A stretch of 64,000 nucleotides of DNA, from assembly GCA_026645735.1 (NCBI GenBank), contig JAPKMT010000002.1, forward strand, positions 62,001 to 126,000, read 5' to 3'. How positions within the stretch are numbered: position 1 is the stretch's first letter; the number at the start of each line of letters is the position of its first letter. The translations under genes and the position numbers were made by a program. Source of the stretch: Flexilinea sp. GTDB taxonomy: Bacteria; Chloroflexota; Anaerolineae; Anaerolineales; Anaerolineaceae. The notes below the pieces were generated by a model. That model searched no databases and was not told the DNA's origin. It saw nothing but the letters and a program-made list of their open reading frames with translations. This document shows positions 61,525 to 64,000 of the stretch, in pieces.

Positions 61525-64000
61525 TTATGATTTTCGAGTTTTCCTCTGAATGAACTTAACGATCTCAACCGCAGGAATCATTGAGAAAGCGAGCGCCATA
61601 GCAACAACATATTCCATTAAAGATATTGGTTCAAATTCAAAAGCTTTTGCAAATGCCGGAATAAAAATTACTGTTGATGTTAAGACTAATGACAGGAGCA
61701 TCGCTGCAAAGAGGTATTTGTTGTGATATTTCATCGCAAAAATGGAGTTGTGGCGGGAACGCATGTTAAAGGCGTGGAAGATTTCCGCCATCGACATCGC
61801 TAAAAACGCCATGGTCATTCCATCTGCACTTTGAGTTATTTCCCATCTACCGCTTTCAAGAAAATGTCCGATAAAATAAGCAGCCAATGTGATGATAGTC
61901 ACAAAAACACCCTGATAGGCTACCTCAAATCCAACGCCATCCGAAAAGACACCGGCATTCGCTTCTCGCGGCTTTCGTTTCATCAAATCCCCTTCGGCCC
62001 GTTCCACACCGAGCGCCAGTGCCGGGAAACTGTCCGTAATCAAGTTGATCCATAACATATAAACCGGTTTCAGAATTTGGAAACCCATCAGAGAAGCAAA
62101 GAAGACTGAAAGCACTTCAGAAGTGTTAGAGGACAATAGGAATTGTATGACTTTGATGATATTGTCATAAATCCTTCGTCCTTCCTCAACTGCCGAAACG
62201 ATAGTCGCAAAATTATCATCCGCCAATACCATATCAGCAACATTTTTCGTTACATCAGTACCGGTGATACCCATACCGATTCCAATATCAGCGCTTTTGA
62301 TTGATGGTGCATCATTCACACCATCCCCGGTCATTGCAGTGACCATATTCTTCTTTTTCCAGGTCTTAACAATGCGGACTTTATGCTCCGGTTGAACACG
62401 GGCATAAACACTGATTTTCTCAATATCTTTAAGGAATTGTTCATCACTGATGTCATTGAGCTGACTGCCGGTAACTGCTTCTGAGGCATCTTTGATAATG
62501 CCCAGTTGTTTTGCAATGGCAACAGCCGTATCTTTGTGGTCACCAGTAATCATGACGGGTGTAATCCCTGCGCTTCGACATTCAAGAATCGCAGGGATTA
62601 CCTCTGGACGGATCGGATCAATCATACCGGTCAGTCCGAGGAAAATCAGATCATTTTCCAGATCTGCAGCTTCAAAGGTTTCAGGAAGACTCTCATGCGG
62701 TTTCATCGCAGCAGCAAGAACCCGCAATGCCTGATCTGCCATTTCCTTATTTGCGAAGAAAATTTCCTGTCGAATGCTTTCAGTCAGTGGTACAACCTCT
62801 CCATTGCGGAGTACTTTTGTACATTTTTTTATGACTTCATCCGGAGCACCTTTGGTATATTGGATAATCTTGCGTTCCACGCTGTCATGAACTGTCGACA
62901 TCATTTTTCGCATGGAATCAAACGGTGCTTCTCCGACTCTCGGAAATTTCTCTTTTAATTCGTTTTTATTCAATGAGAGAGATCTCGCATAGTTCACAAG
63001 AGCACATTCGGTCGGCTCTCCAATTGCATCTCCTTGCACTTCTCCTTTTTCATCGATCGGCAATTCTGCATCACTGCATAAAGCCATCGCCTGAGCCAAT
63101 AAGAGGTTATTATCACCGTAAGATTCCACGACAGTCATCTTGTTTTGGGTTAGCGTACCTGTCTTATCAGAGCAGATGACCTGAGCAGAACCCAGCGTCT
63201 CCACTGCAGAAAGCTTTCGAATAACGGCTTTGCGGTGAGACATATTCGTCACACCGATAGACAGAACAATGGTGACAACGGCAACCAGTCCTTCCGGAAT
63301 AGCGGCAACAGCCAGGCTGACTGCGATCATGAACGTATCAAGAATGGCTTCGCCCGAAAAATTACCGGATCGAATCAATGTAAAACCGAAAATGAAAACA
63401 CAAATACCGATCACTAACTTCGTCAGGATATTGCTTAATTCACTTAATTTCTTTTGGAGAGGAGTAATTTCTGCTTCTGCTTCACTGATTGCAGTAGCGA
63501 TTTTTCCCATTTCTGTGTTCATGCCGGTATCTGTAATTACAGCCACACCATGACCATATACGACCGTACTTCCCATGTAACACATATTCTTTCGGTCCCC
63601 CAACGGGACATCATCGCCATTTTCCAGATTTAAAATATCGATGAATTTGTTAACCGGAACCGATTCTCCGGTCAGCGATGATTCTTCAATCTTCATGCTT
63701 GCGCTGAACAAGATACGACCGTCAGCAGGAACTGCATCACCGGCTTCAAGATTGACAATATCACCAACCACAAGGTCTTCACTGTTGACTATGATTTGTT
63801 TCCCATCCCGCATCACTTTCGATGTGGCTGCAGTCATTTTCTGGAGGGCTTCAATAGCCTGTTCAGCCTTGTTTTCCTGGTAAACTCCAAGCACAGAATT
63901 GATGATTACAACAATCATGATAATAAAGACATCGGCAAAGGATTCATCTTCCAAAGCTGCCATGACGCCTGAAATTATTGCTGCTACGATCAGCATGATA
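61525..64000 (-). CDS. Cation-translocating P-type ATPase, Ca2+ type (N-terminus outside window)
   Basis: A P2-type ATPase that pumps Ca2+ (or a similar divalent cation) out of the cytoplasm. The reading frame is open to the window end, so the N-terminal 40-60 residues are missing. Phosphatase loop TGESVPVN, phosphorylation site SDKTGTLTQNKMT and hinge TAMTGDGVNDAPSIKSADIGIGMG are intact. In M4, PEGLVAVVT replaces the more common PEGLPAVVT. M5 carries SSNTSEVL and M6 NLITDSFPALALGVE, the SERCA/PacL-like ion-site residues (Asn, Glu, Asn, Asp). The C-terminal cation-ATPase helices are complete. Single gene with its own terminator. Confidence 0.93.
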   Translation of the reverse strand, partial: IMLIVAAIISGVMAALEDESFADVFIIMIVVIINSVLGVYQENKAEQAIEALQKMTAATSKVMRDGKQIIVNSEDLVVGDIVNLEAGDAVPADGRILFSASMKIEESSLTGESVPVNKFIDILNLENGDDVPLGDRKNMCYMGSTVVYGHGVAVITDTGMNTEMGKIATAISEAEAEITPLQKKLSELSNILTKLVIGICVFIFGFTLIRSGNFSGEAILDTFMIAVSLAVAAIPEGLVAVVTIVLSIGVTNMSHRKAVIRKLSAVETLGSAQVICSDKTGTLTQNKMTVVESYGDNNLLLAQAMALCSDAELPIDEKGEVQGDAIGEPTECALVNYARSLSLNKNELKEKFPRVGEAPFDSMRKMMSTVHDSVERKIIQYTKGAPDEVIKKCTKVLRNGEVVPLTESIRQEIFFANKEMADQALRVLAAAMKPHESLPETFEAADLENDLIFLGLTGMIDPIRPEVIPAILECRSAGITPVMITGDHKDTAVAIAKQLGIIKDASEAVTGSQLNDISDEQFLKDIEKISVYARVQPEHKVRIVKTWKKKNMVTAMTGDGVNDAPSIKSADIGIGMGITGTDVTKNVADMVLADDNFATIVSAVEEGRRIYDNIIKVIQFLLSSNTSEVLSVFFASLMGFQILKPVYMLWINLITDSFPALALGVERAEGDLMKRKPREANAGVFSDGVGFEVAYQGVFVTIITLAAYFIGHFLESGRWEITQSADGMTMAFLAMSMAEIFHAFNMRSRHNSIFAMKYHNKYLFAAMLLSLVLTSTVIFIPAFAKAFEFEPISLMEYVVAMALAFSMIPAVEIVKFIQRKTRKS

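Noticed and set aside
1-64000. CRISPR arrays
   Set aside because: Repeats are dispersed at irregular kilobase distances and have no regular spacers; no cas gene seen.

Overview
The window reads as ordinary bacterial chromosome of roughly 40% G+C, with genes on both strands and short intergenic gaps. The gene set (HypABFCDE, lgt, an FtsK-type translocase, DnaB with DnaD-like and DnaI-like partners, a bifunctional-nuclease-family protein, a T-box before serS, a 7TM sensor-like protein, PIG-L and S41 proteins) fits an anaerobic low-GC member of Chloroflexota, class Anaerolineae (Flexilinea-like). That assignment is inferred from gene content and style, not from a marker search.

Layout. 1-5.5 kb: the end of a sugar-transport operon (SDR dehydrogenase plus RbsA/XylG-type ATPase, cut by the window edge), a secreted protein, a GNAT acetyltransferase and a PIG-L deacetylase. 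5.65-8.6 kb: a small AT-rich island between two copies of the 3' end of a tRNA-Arg gene and its terminator, carrying two Cys-rich small proteins and two lipoproteins but no integrase. 8.9-12.7 kb: a polytopic membrane protein, a zinc-ribbon membrane protein and hisS. 12.9-18.9 kb: a complete hypABFCDE operon for [NiFe]-hydrogenase maturation, without hydrogenase structural genes nearby. 19-29.5 kb: an FGE-like membrane protein, a proline-rich protein, an aldose epimerase, ruvB, queA, proB/proA and an S1-domain protein. 29.9-36.4 kb: S41 protease, HAD phosphatase, a BtuFCD-type ABC transporter behind a cobalamin riboswitch, and a PHP phosphoesterase. 36.4-39.3 kb: decayed DNA followed by an AbiEi/AbiEii type IV toxin-antitoxin pair with a large palindromic operator. 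39.6-46.4 kb: guaA, xpt and a tightly overlapped BFN-dnaB-dnaD-dnaI replication operon in which the DnaI-like loader contains two AAA+ modules. 46.9-51.8 kb: an atypical response regulator, T-box/serS, argS and rpsT. 52.3-64 kb: an exported protein of unknown function, lgt, a CDP-alcohol phosphatidyltransferase, ftsK, a 7TM/GAF-like/HTH membrane protein, a GNAT enzyme, a two-TM protein, and a Ca2+-type P-type ATPase cut by the window end.

The most striking feature is a dispersed intergenic repeat family (about 20 full or partial copies) with ends close to CAGNAATTCGAAATATG and its inverse. Full copies are about 120 bp and carry a central 20-22 bp hairpin capped by a TTTTGCGC/GCGCAAAA core. 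The outer stem differs in sequence between copies yet stays self-complementary, so the structure is conserved more than the sequence. Shorter copies keep the ends and lack the hairpin. No copy lies inside a recognisable gene.

Other regulatory signals readable from sequence are a cobalamin riboswitch (35.2 kb), a T-box (47.7 kb), probable leaderless promoters at hypA and ruvB, a consensus sigma-70 promoter at rpsT, and several intrinsic terminators.
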